Positions 7,868 through 15,763 of a stretch of DNA of 64,000 nt are shown piece after piece. Every line of letters starts with the position of its first letter. Position 1 is the stretch's first letter. Source of the stretch: Streptomyces alboflavus (GTDB lineage: Bacteria; Actinomycetota; Actinomycetes; Streptomycetales; Streptomycetaceae); contig NZ_JNXT01000008.1 of assembly GCF_000716675.1 (NCBI RefSeq), forward strand, positions 186,001 through 250,000, read 5' to 3'. Both the position numbers and the translations under genes were made by a program. The notes below the pieces were generated by a model, which saw only the letters and a program-made list of their open reading frames with translations, did not search any database and was not told where the DNA came from.

Positions 7868-10718
7868 CTACCCCTCGGGGCCGACCGCCGTGACGGGGCC
7901 CTCGATGAGGTCGCGGAGCTGGGCGCGGGCGGTGATGCCCAGTTTGGGGAAGCTGCGGTAGAGGTGCGAGCCGACCGTGCGCGGGGAGAGGAACAGCTGC
8001 TCGCCGATCTCGCGGTTGGTCAGTCCGCGGGCGGCGAGCCGGACGATCTGCCGCTGCTGCGGGGAGAGTTCGGCCAGCGCGTCGGGGGTCGGGGCCGTGA
8101 CGTCGAGGCCCGCGGCGCGCGACTCGGCGCGGGCGCGCTCGGTCCACGGGCGGGCGCCCAGGCGGCGGAAGGTCTCCAGGGCCGCAGTGAGCGGGACCGC
8201 GTGCCTCCGCGACGCGCCGTCGGCGCCGCAGCCACTCGGCGAGGTCGAGGAGGGTCTGGGCGTGCTCGAAGGGCCAGTGCTCCCGTTCCGGGTCCGCCAG
8301 GGCCGCCCTGAAGTGCGCCTCGGCGTCCTCGGGGTCCGCCAGGAGGCCACGGGCCCGGCTGATCAGTGCCCGCAGCCGGGGGGAGGCGTTGTCCGCCAGG
8401 GCGTGTACCGCGCGCTCGACGACCGCGGTGGCCTCCGCGCGGCGGCCGCAGCGCACCGCGGCGGCGGCCAGATCCGCGAGGGCCGGGTAGGAGGCGTGGT
8501 GGTGGACGGGCGCGCCGACTGCCGTGAAGACCGTGCGGAGTTGGTCGTACGCGGTCTCGTGGGCGCCCGCCGCGGCCGCCGCGGCACCGAGAGCGCGCCG
8601 GGCGTAGACGGCGACCGAGCGGCTCTCCAGCGGGTCGACCAGGGCGAGCGCCTCCTCGGCACGGGCGCGGGCCGCCGCCGCGTCGCCCTGGTACGCAAGG
8701 ACCGTCGCGTCGACGGCGGCCGCGCAGGCCACGGCGTGGTCGAGGCCGGCGGCGCGGCCGACCGCGGTGGTGCGGGCGCAGGCCTCGCGGGCCTGGTCCC
8801 ACCTGCCTCGTTCCACATAGGCCCAGGCGACGGCGCCGCCCAGGCCCTCCGGCAGCGCCCCTTGGGTCTGCCAGCGGTCGAAGGCCTCGTCGAAGGCCCG
8901 GACGGCCCGCGGGGTCTCGTCCAGGAGCCACGCCATGATCCCGACGGTGGTGAGCCGCTCGGGCCGGGTCCGTACTTCGGCGGCCAACTGCGGGAGCAGC
9001 CGCAGCAGTTCGGCCCGGTCGGAGACGGGGTCCGATACGGCCTTCACCCAGGTGCGTACGTCCGTGAGCGAGGCGTCGTCGGGAAGGCTCCGCAGGAGGT
9101 CCTGGACGCGGTGACGCTGGGCGTCGTCCCCGGAGTAGAAGGAGACCACGGCGGCGCCGGACAGCAGGTCCAGTGCGGCGGCGGGCTGTGCGGGCGTCAA
9201 CTGCTCGGCCGTGTCGGCCAGTCGGGAGAACACCACGGCGTGCCGGACGGTCAGGACCGCGAGGCGTCCGGCCTGCACGGCGGCGGCGGTCAGGAGTGCC
9301 GCGTCGTCCGTGCGGGCGCGTGCCCCGGCGGTCAGTTGCTCGACCCAGGTGATGTCTCCGGTGAACACGGCCGCCGACGCCGCTTCGACGAGCAGCCGGG
9401 CGCTGTCCTCGCGGCGCGGCGCGAGCTCCGCCGCGCGCTCGAGGGCCTTGGCCGCCGCCGTGTGCCCGCCGCGTCGGAGGGCCCGTGCGGCGGTCAGCTC
9501 CAGGTCCGCCGACACGGCCGCGTCCGGGCCCGGGCAGGCGGCGGCCCGATGCCAGGCGCGCCGGTCCGGCTCGTCGCGCAGCATCCCGGCGAGCCTGAGG
9601 TGAGCCTCGCGCCGGGCGTCCGGGGACGCGGAGTGATAGACGGCGGACCGGACCAGCGGGTGCCGGAACCGGACGTCCCGGCCCGTCCGGCGGACGAGCC
9701 CGGCCTGCTCGGCGGGCGGCCAGGCCTCGTCATCGGCGCGTGGCAGCCCGGCCAGGACGGCGGGCGCGGAGTCGGCGCTGTCCATGGCGGCCAGGAGCAG
9801 CAGGGCCCGCGTGGTGGTGGCGGGGAGGCCGGTCAGGCGGGCGGCGAAGATCCGCTCCAGGTGCGCGGTGAGCGGGAGCGGGCCTGCGGGCGGCGGCCCG
9901 GCGGCGTCGGGTGCGGTGGCGGAGGGTGCGGTGGCCGCCCTCGTGAGTTCCACCAGTGCCAGCGGGTTGCCGCCCGCCTGGTCGAGGATCCGCTGCCTGG
10001 TGCGGCCGGTGGGGCGCTGCGGCTGGAGGTCGAGGAGCCTTGCCGCCGCGGTGGGATCGAGCGGTCCCAGGGCGAGCGTCGGCAGGCGGCGGTCGAATCC
10101 CGGCAGCTGATCGTCGGCACGGGCTCCGATCAGCATCGTGACCGGTTCGCCTTCGAGCCGTCTGGCGGCGAAGGACAAGGCGTCCAGGGAAGCGCGGTCG
10201 CACCACTGCGCGTCGTCGAGGACCACGAGCACGGGGTGGTGGTCGCCCAGGGCGGACAGCAGGCTCAGGACGGCGACTCCGATCAGCATGAGGTCGGGGG
10301 CGGCCGGGGCCCGGCCCGCGTCCTGGTCCGCGCGGAATCGGTCGTACGCCTCCGGTCCCGTACCGAATGCGGTGTGAAGCGCCGCGCGCTGTCTCTCCGG
10401 CAGTGCGTCCACCTCGGCCGCGACCGGCCGCAGCAACTGGTGCAGCGCGGCGTACGCGAGGCTCGACTCCGCCTCGCTTCCCCCGGCGCGCAGGACGCGG
10501 GCGCCGCCTGCCTCGGCCTTCCGCACCGCGCGGTCGAGGAGCGCGCTCTTCCCCGTGCCCGCGTCGCCGACCAGCATCAGCACCGGGTCGGCCGACGCCG
10601 GGTCCACCGCGCGGAAGAGGCGCGCGAGCTCCGCGTCCCGGCCGAGGAACGGCTCCCCCGGATCCGGATCCGGAGCCCGTCCCGTGTCCGCGCCCAGGCC
10701 GCCTGTGTGCTCGTCCAC
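7868..10718 (-). pseudogene. LAL-type LuxR regulator with an internal frameshift
   Basis: The GTG at 10716-10718 with CTGGAG five bases upstream opens a frame encoding an AAA/NB-ARC-type ATPase. Walker A is VGDAGTGKS (about residues 50-58) and Walker B is VLVVLDDAQW. A long TPR-like helical region of about 650 residues follows, including LLDLAEWLRRRRRVAEARG. The frame then shifts at about 8193-8197, next to a CCC/GGG run. The expected continuation (PLTAALETFRRLGARPW) and the LuxR helix-turn-helix (LSPQQRQIVRLAARGLTNREIG, then SPRTVGSHLYR) lie one frame away and end at 7868. Without the shift it would be a typical protein of about 950 residues. It is divergent from the hydrolase operon starting at 10916. 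This may be a sequencing error or a real loss of the DNA-binding domain. Confidence 0.8.
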
Positions 10719-10831
10719 GGAGTCTCCAGGAATGGTGGCTTCCCGACAGGAGTCCCCTGCCTTGCCCGCCCAGGCTACAAGCGGCCGCACGGGTGGGGGC
10801 GGGCCCTGTGCGCGGGTGCGGGCACGGCGCC

Positions 10832-10847
10832 CAGGTGCAGTCACCTG
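10832..10847. promoter_or_regulatory. Inverted repeat in the divergent LAL / hydrolase promoter region
   Basis: CAGGTG-CAGT-CACCTG is a perfect 6-4-6 inverted repeat, 69 bp upstream of the hydrolase ATG and about 114 bp upstream of the LAL start. It is a candidate regulator site, possibly for the LAL protein. No direct evidence supports this beyond symmetry and position. Confidence 0.3.
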
Positions 10848-10915
10848 ACGCATACCGCGCACGCCGATGCCGGTCGTACGGTTCGGGAAATCCCCCGAAT
10901 TCCCAAGGATTCCGC

Positions 10916-11830
10916 ATGGAAACAATCACGCTCGGCGCCGTCAGCATCACCCGGGTACGGGAATACTTCGGCTCCGTCGACCTGACGCCCGCGACCTTTT
11001 TCCCGGACATCCCGAAGGGAGTGTGGGACGACGGCGCTTCCTGGCTGGCCCCGCATTTCCTGGGCGCCGACACCGATGTCGTGCATTCCGCGATCCAGAC
11101 GTGGCTGCTGCGCAGCGAGGGCAGGACCATTCTCGTCGACACCGGGGTGGGAAATCACAAGGAGCGCCCGTACGCGCCGGTCTGGAGCCGCCTCGACACG
11201 GACTTCCTGGCGAATCTCGCCCGGGCCGGTGTCGAGCCCGAGGACGTGGACGTCGTGATCAACACGCATCTCCACGTCGATCACGTCGGCTGGAACACCC
11301 GTCTGGAAGGGCGGCGCTGGGTGCCCACGTTCCCCAACGCCACCTATCTGATGCCGAAGGACGACTTCGACTTCTGGAATCCCGTGAACGGCCACAAGCC
11401 GCTGCTCGGCCGCGGCAACCAGAACGTCTTCGAGGACAGCGTGGCCCCGGTGCACGAGGCCGGTCAGACGCTGCTGTGGGAGAACTCCCACCGGATCGAC
11501 GCCGGCCTCCGTCTGGACGCGGCTCCCGGGCACACCCCCGGCTCCTCCGTCCTCACCCTCAGCTCCGGGACGGACCGGGCGGTCTTCGTGGGCGACATGC
11601 TGCACAGCCCGGCGCAGGTCCTGGAGCCGGATGCCAACAGCTGCTTCTGCGAGGACCCCGCGGGCGCCCGCGCGACCCGCAGGAAGGTCCTCGGCTGGGC
11701 GGCCGACCACAACGCACTCGTGATCCCCGCGCACCTGGGCGGCCACGGCGCCGCGGAAGTGACGCGCGACGCCGACAAGTTCGCCATCAAGGGCTGGGCC
11801 CCCTTCACCCCGTACGCCGAGCAGTCCTGA
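10916..11830 (+). CDS. Metallo-beta-lactamase-fold hydrolase
   Basis: This 304-residue enzyme starts at ATG 10916 with AAGGA six bases upstream. The zinc motif is HLHVDHVGW (His118, His120, Asp122, His123). Later ligands are in APGHTPGS, VFVGDMLHS and IPAHLGGH, so both metal sites look complete. The N-terminal region with DLTPATFFPDIPKG and WLLRSEGRTILVDTGVG resembles AttM/AiiB-like lactonase and other Streptomyces MBL-fold hydrolases. The substrate is not assignable; lactone or ester hydrolysis is an inference. There is no signal peptide. The carboxylesterase gene follows after 18 bp, so the two are probably one operon. Confidence 0.88.
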   Translation: METITLGAVSITRVREYFGSVDLTPATFFPDIPKGVWDDGASWLAPHFLGADTDVVHSAIQTWLLRSEGRTILVDTGVGNHKERPYAPVWSRLDTDFLANLARAGVEPEDVDVVINTHLHVDHVGWNTRLEGRRWVPTFPNATYLMPKDDFDFWNPVNGHKPLLGRGNQNVFEDSVAPVHEAGQTLLWENSHRIDAGLRLDAAPGHTPGSSVLTLSSGTDRAVFVGDMLHSPAQVLEPDANSCFCEDPAGARATRRKVLGWAADHNALVIPAHLGGHGAAEVTRDADKFAIKGWAPFTPYAEQS

Positions 11831-11848
11831 GACCGGAGAGGCACCCCC

Positions 11849-13339
11849 GTGAACCACCAACCCGACCCCGTGGTGACCACGGCGCAAGGGTCCGTCCGCG
11901 GCCTGCGCCAGGACGGCGTCGCCGCTTTCCTCACCATCCCCTACGCCGCCCCTCCCCGCGGCGCCGCCCGTTTCGCGCCGCCCCGGCCGCACGAGCCCTG
12001 GGACGGCGTGCGGAACGCCACCGCCCCGGGGCCCACCGCGCCGCAGTCCGCGCGCGAACTCGGCGCCGTGGACATGTCGCCCTACTTCGGCGCCGGCTGG
12101 AGCCGCGGCGAGGACCACCTCACGGTCAACGTCTGGACGCCCGCTGTCGGAGGCGGTGACCTGCCCGTCATGGTGTTCGTCCACGGCGGCGGATTCGTCG
12201 CCGGGTCGACGCGGTCCGCGCTGTACGACGGTTCCGCCTTCGCCCGCGACGGCGTCGTGCTCGTCACCCTCAACTACCGGCTCGGCATGGCCGGGTTCCT
12301 CGACCTCCCCGGTGCGCCCGCGAACCGCGGGCTGCTCGACGTCGTCGCCGCGCTGCGCTGGGTCCAGGAGAACATCGCCGCGTTCGGCGGCGACCCGCGC
12401 CGGGTCACCCTCTTCGGGCAGTCGGCCGGGGCGACCCTCGTCGGCGGCGTCCTCGCCGCGCCCGAGGCCAAGGGACTCCTCCGGCGGGCGATCGTCCAGA
12501 GCGGCAGCGGCCTCGGAGCGTTCACCACCGAGCAGGCCGCCCGCGTCACCGCGGCAGCCGCCCGGCGTCTGGGCGTCGAGCCCCATGTCGACGCCTTCGC
12601 GGGCATCTCCGACGAGCGTCTGGTCGAGGCCGCCACCCGGCTCGGCGGCATCGACCTGCGGACCGCGACGCACCGCGACCCGCTGCTCGGGCTCAGCCCC
12701 TTCAGCCTGGTCCTCGACACCCAGCCCGCCACCTCCGTCGCCACCGGCCTCGGCACCGACGTGGACCTCCTGATCGGGACCAACGCCGAGGAGGGAAACC
12801 TCTATCTGGTCCCCGTCGGCGCGTACGCCACCTCGACCGCCGAGGACGTCCACGAGGCGGCGGCACGCGCGCACCACGACGCGGCGCGACTCGTCGAGAC
12901 GTACCGCACGGCACGCCCCGAGGCGTCCTCCGCCGAGCTGCGGTCCGCCGTCATGGCCGACGCGCTGTTCGGGGCGGGCACCCGGGCCCTCGCCGACGCG
13001 CACGCCGCCCACCCCGGGTCGGCCACGTACAGCTACGAGTTCGCCTGGCGCTCGCACGCCCTGGACGGGCAGCTCGGCGCCGCCCACACGGTCGAGCTGC
13101 CCTTCGTCTTCGACCTCGCGCACCTCCCCCGGCTGCACGGCCCGGCCGCTCTGCTCGGCCCGGACGAGCCGCCCGCGGACCTCGCCGCCCGCGTGCACGC
13201 GGCCTGGATCCGGTTCGCCACGACCGGCGACCCCGGCTGGGACCCGTACGACGGCGGGCGCAGGGCCACGATGCGCGTCGCCGCCGAGTGGACCCAGGTC
13301 GACGATCCCCACGGCGAGGAACGAGAGGCGTGGAGCTGA
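11849..13339 (+). CDS. Type-B carboxylesterase
   Basis: This 496-residue alpha/beta-hydrolase starts at GTG 11849, with GGAGAG upstream in the 18-bp gap after the MBL hydrolase. The oxyanion loop is FVHGGGFVAGS (about 109-120). The nucleophile elbow is GQSAGA (Ser192), the catalytic acid lies in GTNAEEGN, and the His is in GAAHTVELPFVF. All are standard for type-B carboxylesterases. The paired Cys of secreted cholinesterases are absent, and no signal peptide is seen, so it is probably cytoplasmic. It is likely co-transcribed with the MBL hydrolase; together they could hydrolyse ester or lactone compounds stepwise. The specific substrate is unknown. Confidence 0.92.
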   Translation: MNHQPDPVVTTAQGSVRGLRQDGVAAFLTIPYAAPPRGAARFAPPRPHEPWDGVRNATAPGPTAPQSARELGAVDMSPYFGAGWSRGEDHLTVNVWTPAVGGGDLPVMVFVHGGGFVAGSTRSALYDGSAFARDGVVLVTLNYRLGMAGFLDLPGAPANRGLLDVVAALRWVQENIAAFGGDPRRVTLFGQSAGATLVGGVLAAPEAKGLLRRAIVQSGSGLGAFTTEQAARVTAAAARRLGVEPHVDAFAGISDERLVEAATRLGGIDLRTATHRDPLLGLSPFSLVLDTQPATSVATGLGTDVDLLIGTNAEEGNLYLVPVGAYATSTAEDVHEAAARAHHDAARLVETYRTARPEASSAELRSAVMADALFGAGTRALADAHAAHPGSATYSYEFAWRSHALDGQLGAAHTVELPFVFDLAHLPRLHGPAALLGPDEPPADLAARVHAAWIRFATTGDPGWDPYDGGRRATMRVAAEWTQVDDPHGEEREAWS

Positions 13340-13390
13340 CCCGCGTACGCGCGACGGTCCCGCCCCTCCCCCGGCCGACCGGAGCCCGAC

Positions 13391-13463
13391 CGATGGAGTC
13401 CGGCCATCGGAGTCCGGCCCATCGGAGTCCGGGCCATCGGAGTCCGGGCCATCGGAGTCCGGC
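13391..13463. repeat. Short tandem repeat, about five 15-bp units
   Basis: Units of the form CATCGGAGTCCGGGC repeat about five times in the 183-bp gap between the carboxylesterase stop and the formylglycine-enzyme start. The unit is GC-rich and not palindromic, there are no spacers, and no reading frame runs through it convincingly. It is probably a slippage-generated minisatellite. Confidence 0.8.
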
Positions 13464-13522
13464 CGCCTCACCAAGAACCCGCACGGCCACACTGGAGATC
13501 ACCACCGCTGTAGGAGGACTCC

Positions 13523-14545
13523 ATGCCTGCCCCAGAGCCGCAGCCCTTCAGCTGCTGCGCCCCGCGGGGCGCCGCCGCACTCCGCGATGCCGCCGCCCCG
13601 CCGCCCGCCCTCTCCGTGACCGGCCCCGCCGGTACCGCCCCGTCCGGTACCGCCCCGTCTGTGACCGCCCCCGGCGACGACCGCATGGTCACCTTGCCGG
13701 GAGGCGAGTTCCTGATGGGCGCGGAGGACGCCGAGGGGTTCCCTGAGGACGGTGAGGGGCCGGTGCGGCCGGTGCGTGTGGACGCGTTCCGGATCGACGT
13801 GTGTGCCGTGAGCCATGACGACTTCGCGGCCTTCGCCGCGGCGACGGGGTACGTGACCGACGCCGAGCGGATCGGCTGGTCGTACGTCTTCGCGGGCTTC
13901 CTCCGCGGCGAGCTGCGGCGCGTCTCGCCGCGGCCCGAGCACACGCCGTGGTGGTGCGCGGTGGCGGGCGCGAGCTGGCGTGCGCCGGAGGGGCCCGGCA
14001 GTTCGGCCGAAGGGCGCGGCGACCACCCGGTGGTGCACACGTCGTGGAACGACGCGCGGGCGTACGCGCGGTGGGCGGGCAAGCGGCTGCCGACCGAGGC
14101 CGAGTGGGAGTACGCGGCCCGGGGCGGCCTGGAGCAGCGCCGCTACCCCTGGGGCGACGAGCTGGACCCGGCCGGGGAGTACCGCTGCAACATCTGGCGC
14201 GGCGCCTTCCCCACGAAGAACACCGCCGCCGACGGCCACCGCGGCACCGCCCCGGTCGACGCCTTCGCGCCGAACGGCTTCGGCCTGCACAACATGTCGG
14301 GCAACGTCTGGGAGTGGTGCGCCGACTGGTGGTCCACCGGCCGTGCCACCGCGCGCCCCGCCCTCAACCCCCAGGGCCCGCCCACGGGCACCGCCAAGGT
14401 CGTCCGCGGCGGCTCCCACATGTGCCACGACTCGTACTGCAATCGCTACCGGGTCGCCGCCCGCACGGCCGACGCCGTCGACGGCGGGGGCGGTCACACC
14501 GGCTTCCGCTGCGTGCGGGACGTCGGCACGGGCCCGGGCGCCTGA
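13523..14545 (+). CDS. Formylglycine-generating enzyme (FGE, SUMF1-type)
   Basis: This 340-residue protein starts at ATG 13523 with TAGGAGG six bases upstream. It oxidises a Cys in a CxPxR motif of a partner protein, usually a sulfatase, to formylglycine using O2 and copper. The diagnostic active-site Cys pair is in RGGSHMCHDSYCNRYR (Cys301 and Cys306). Other family blocks are PGGEFLMG, HPVVHTSWNDARAYARWAGK, LPTEAEWEYAARGG, SGNVWEWC and GFRCVRD. The first 55 residues are a Pro/Ala-rich extension with a short repeat. No sulfatase gene occurs in the window, so the target must be encoded elsewhere. An EgtB-like sulfoxide synthase role is less likely because the FGE Cys pair is intact. Confidence 0.92.
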   Translation: MPAPEPQPFSCCAPRGAAALRDAAAPPPALSVTGPAGTAPSGTAPSVTAPGDDRMVTLPGGEFLMGAEDAEGFPEDGEGPVRPVRVDAFRIDVCAVSHDDFAAFAAATGYVTDAERIGWSYVFAGFLRGELRRVSPRPEHTPWWCAVAGASWRAPEGPGSSAEGRGDHPVVHTSWNDARAYARWAGKRLPTEAEWEYAARGGLEQRRYPWGDELDPAGEYRCNIWRGAFPTKNTAADGHRGTAPVDAFAPNGFGLHNMSGNVWEWCADWWSTGRATARPALNPQGPPTGTAKVVRGGSHMCHDSYCNRYRVAARTADAVDGGGGHTGFRCVRDVGTGPGA

Positions 14546-14633
14546 GAGCCGGAGTCGCATGCCGGGCGGGCCCGTGGGGTCGGGCCCGCCCGGCGAGGGG
14601 CCGCGCGCGGGGACGGATCGCGCGGCCGGGGGG

Positions 14634-15524
14634 TCAGCAGCTCAGATTCGAGCCCGGCGTCGTGCCGAGGATCTGCGTGAAGGCCTTGTACTTGTCGATG
14701 CGGCTCTGGACCTGGGCGGGGTTGCCGCCGTTGCACTCCAGGGCGCCGTTGATGGAGCGGATGGTCTCGCCGAATCCGGCGCCGTTGACCATGGCGTCGT
14801 GCGCGGTCATGGTGCCGGGGCCGTTCTGGGTGTTCCAGTACCAGAGGCCGGTCTTCCAGGCGATGGCCGGGTTCTGCTCCACCAGGTACGGGTTGTTCAG
14901 GAGGTCGATGCCGAGGGCGTCGCCCGCGGCCTTGTAGTTGAAGTTCCAGCTCAGCTGGATGGGGCCGCGGCCGTAGTAGGCGGCCTGCCCGGCGGGACAG
15001 CCGTAGGGCTGGTTCCGGTCGCAGTAGTGCGGGTAGTTCGCCTGGTTCTGCTCGACGATGTGCACGAGACCGCCGGTCTCGTGGTTGACGTTGGCGAGGA
15101 ACGCCGCCGCCTCCTGCTTGCGGACGGTCTCGCTGCCGGTCTTCGTGAAGCCCGGGTAGGCGCCGAGCGCGTCGGTCAGGCCCTTGTACGTGTAGAAGGG
15201 ATTCCGGTTCGGGAACATCTTGTTGAACTGCGTCTCGCTGACGATGAAGCCGGACGGGTCGGGGTTGCCCGGGTCCGTCCCGCCGCCACAGGCACCCTGG
15301 TCCGCCCACACGTCGGCGCGGCCCGGGGTCTCGTTCTGGGTCCACCACTTGGCGGTCCAGTTGCGCCCGTTGTACGAGGCCGACTTGCCGCCCGTGTACA
15401 CGGACGAGGAGTTCCACGGCGCGGCGCACTCGGCGGCGGACGCCGTGGCGGCGCCCGGGCCCAGGACGATCAACGCGCCGATCGTGGCCACCGCGGCCAT
15501 GAAGCTGGTGATGCGTCTGATCAT
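14634..15524 (-). CDS. Secreted GH19 chitinase with N-terminal chitin-binding domain
   Basis: This 296-residue protein starts at ATG 15524, chosen for the AAGGAGAG upstream of it. It has a Sec signal peptide (about 1-31, cleavage near ATASA). A CBM5/12-type chitin-binding domain (33-79) carries YNGRNWTAKWW. After a short Gly/Pro linker comes a GH19 catalytic domain from about 92. The catalytic Glu pair is in NHETGGLVHIVEQN (Glu149, Glu158). The family segments YYGRGPIQLSWNFNY and GFGETIRSING follow. It degrades chitin outside the cell and matches known Streptomyces GH19 chitinases in layout and length. Its promoter carries the chitinase-type repeat, so induction by chitooligosaccharides and glucose repression are expected from family knowledge. 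Confidence 0.95.
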   Translation of the reverse strand: MIRRITSFMAAVATIGALIVLGPGAATASAAECAAPWNSSSVYTGGKSASYNGRNWTAKWWTQNETPGRADVWADQGACGGGTDPGNPDPSGFIVSETQFNKMFPNRNPFYTYKGLTDALGAYPGFTKTGSETVRKQEAAAFLANVNHETGGLVHIVEQNQANYPHYCDRNQPYGCPAGQAAYYGRGPIQLSWNFNYKAAGDALGIDLLNNPYLVEQNPAIAWKTGLWYWNTQNGPGTMTAHDAMVNGAGFGETIRSINGALECNGGNPAQVQSRIDKYKAFTQILGTTPGSNLSC

Positions 15525-15598
15525 GCCAACTCTCCTTACGGGCAGGGCGGAAGCCTTCTCCCGCGCCGCCATCGGGGGTGCCGCGACTCAAACGAAAA

Positions 15599-15626
15599 TG
15601 GTCTGGACCTGTCAAGGTCTAGACCA
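15599..15626 (-). promoter_or_regulatory. Chitinase-type promoter repeats (DasR-like) around the -35 box
   Basis: Read on the minus strand, TGGTCTAGACCT (15615-15626) and AGGTCCAGACCA (15599-15610) flank TTGACA (15610-15615), about 75-100 bp upstream of the GH19 chitinase ATG. This reproduces the 12-bp repeat pair around the -35 box known from Streptomyces chitinase genes. The first repeat also closely fits the DasR site ACTGGTCTAGACCACT. Confidence 0.8.
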
Positions 15627-15763
15627 AACTCGGAGGGGAAGAGGGGCAAATTCGCGGAATCCGTCCAGCATGCGGACCGATGGGGGGCGTGGGGGTGGGT
15701 GGTGACGGGGACGTCAACTCGATCTGCACGAGGGTCAGTTGCCGCGCCCGCCACCCCGCCCTC

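Noticed and set aside
13391..13463. Possible CRISPR-like array
   Set aside because: The units are 15 bp and directly abutting, with no spacers and no cas genes in view.
13553..13570. Possible self-substrate CxPxR motif near the N-terminus of the formylglycine enzyme (CCAPRG)
   Set aside because: The spacing is C-A-P-R, not C-x-P-x-R, so it does not fit the formylglycine motif.
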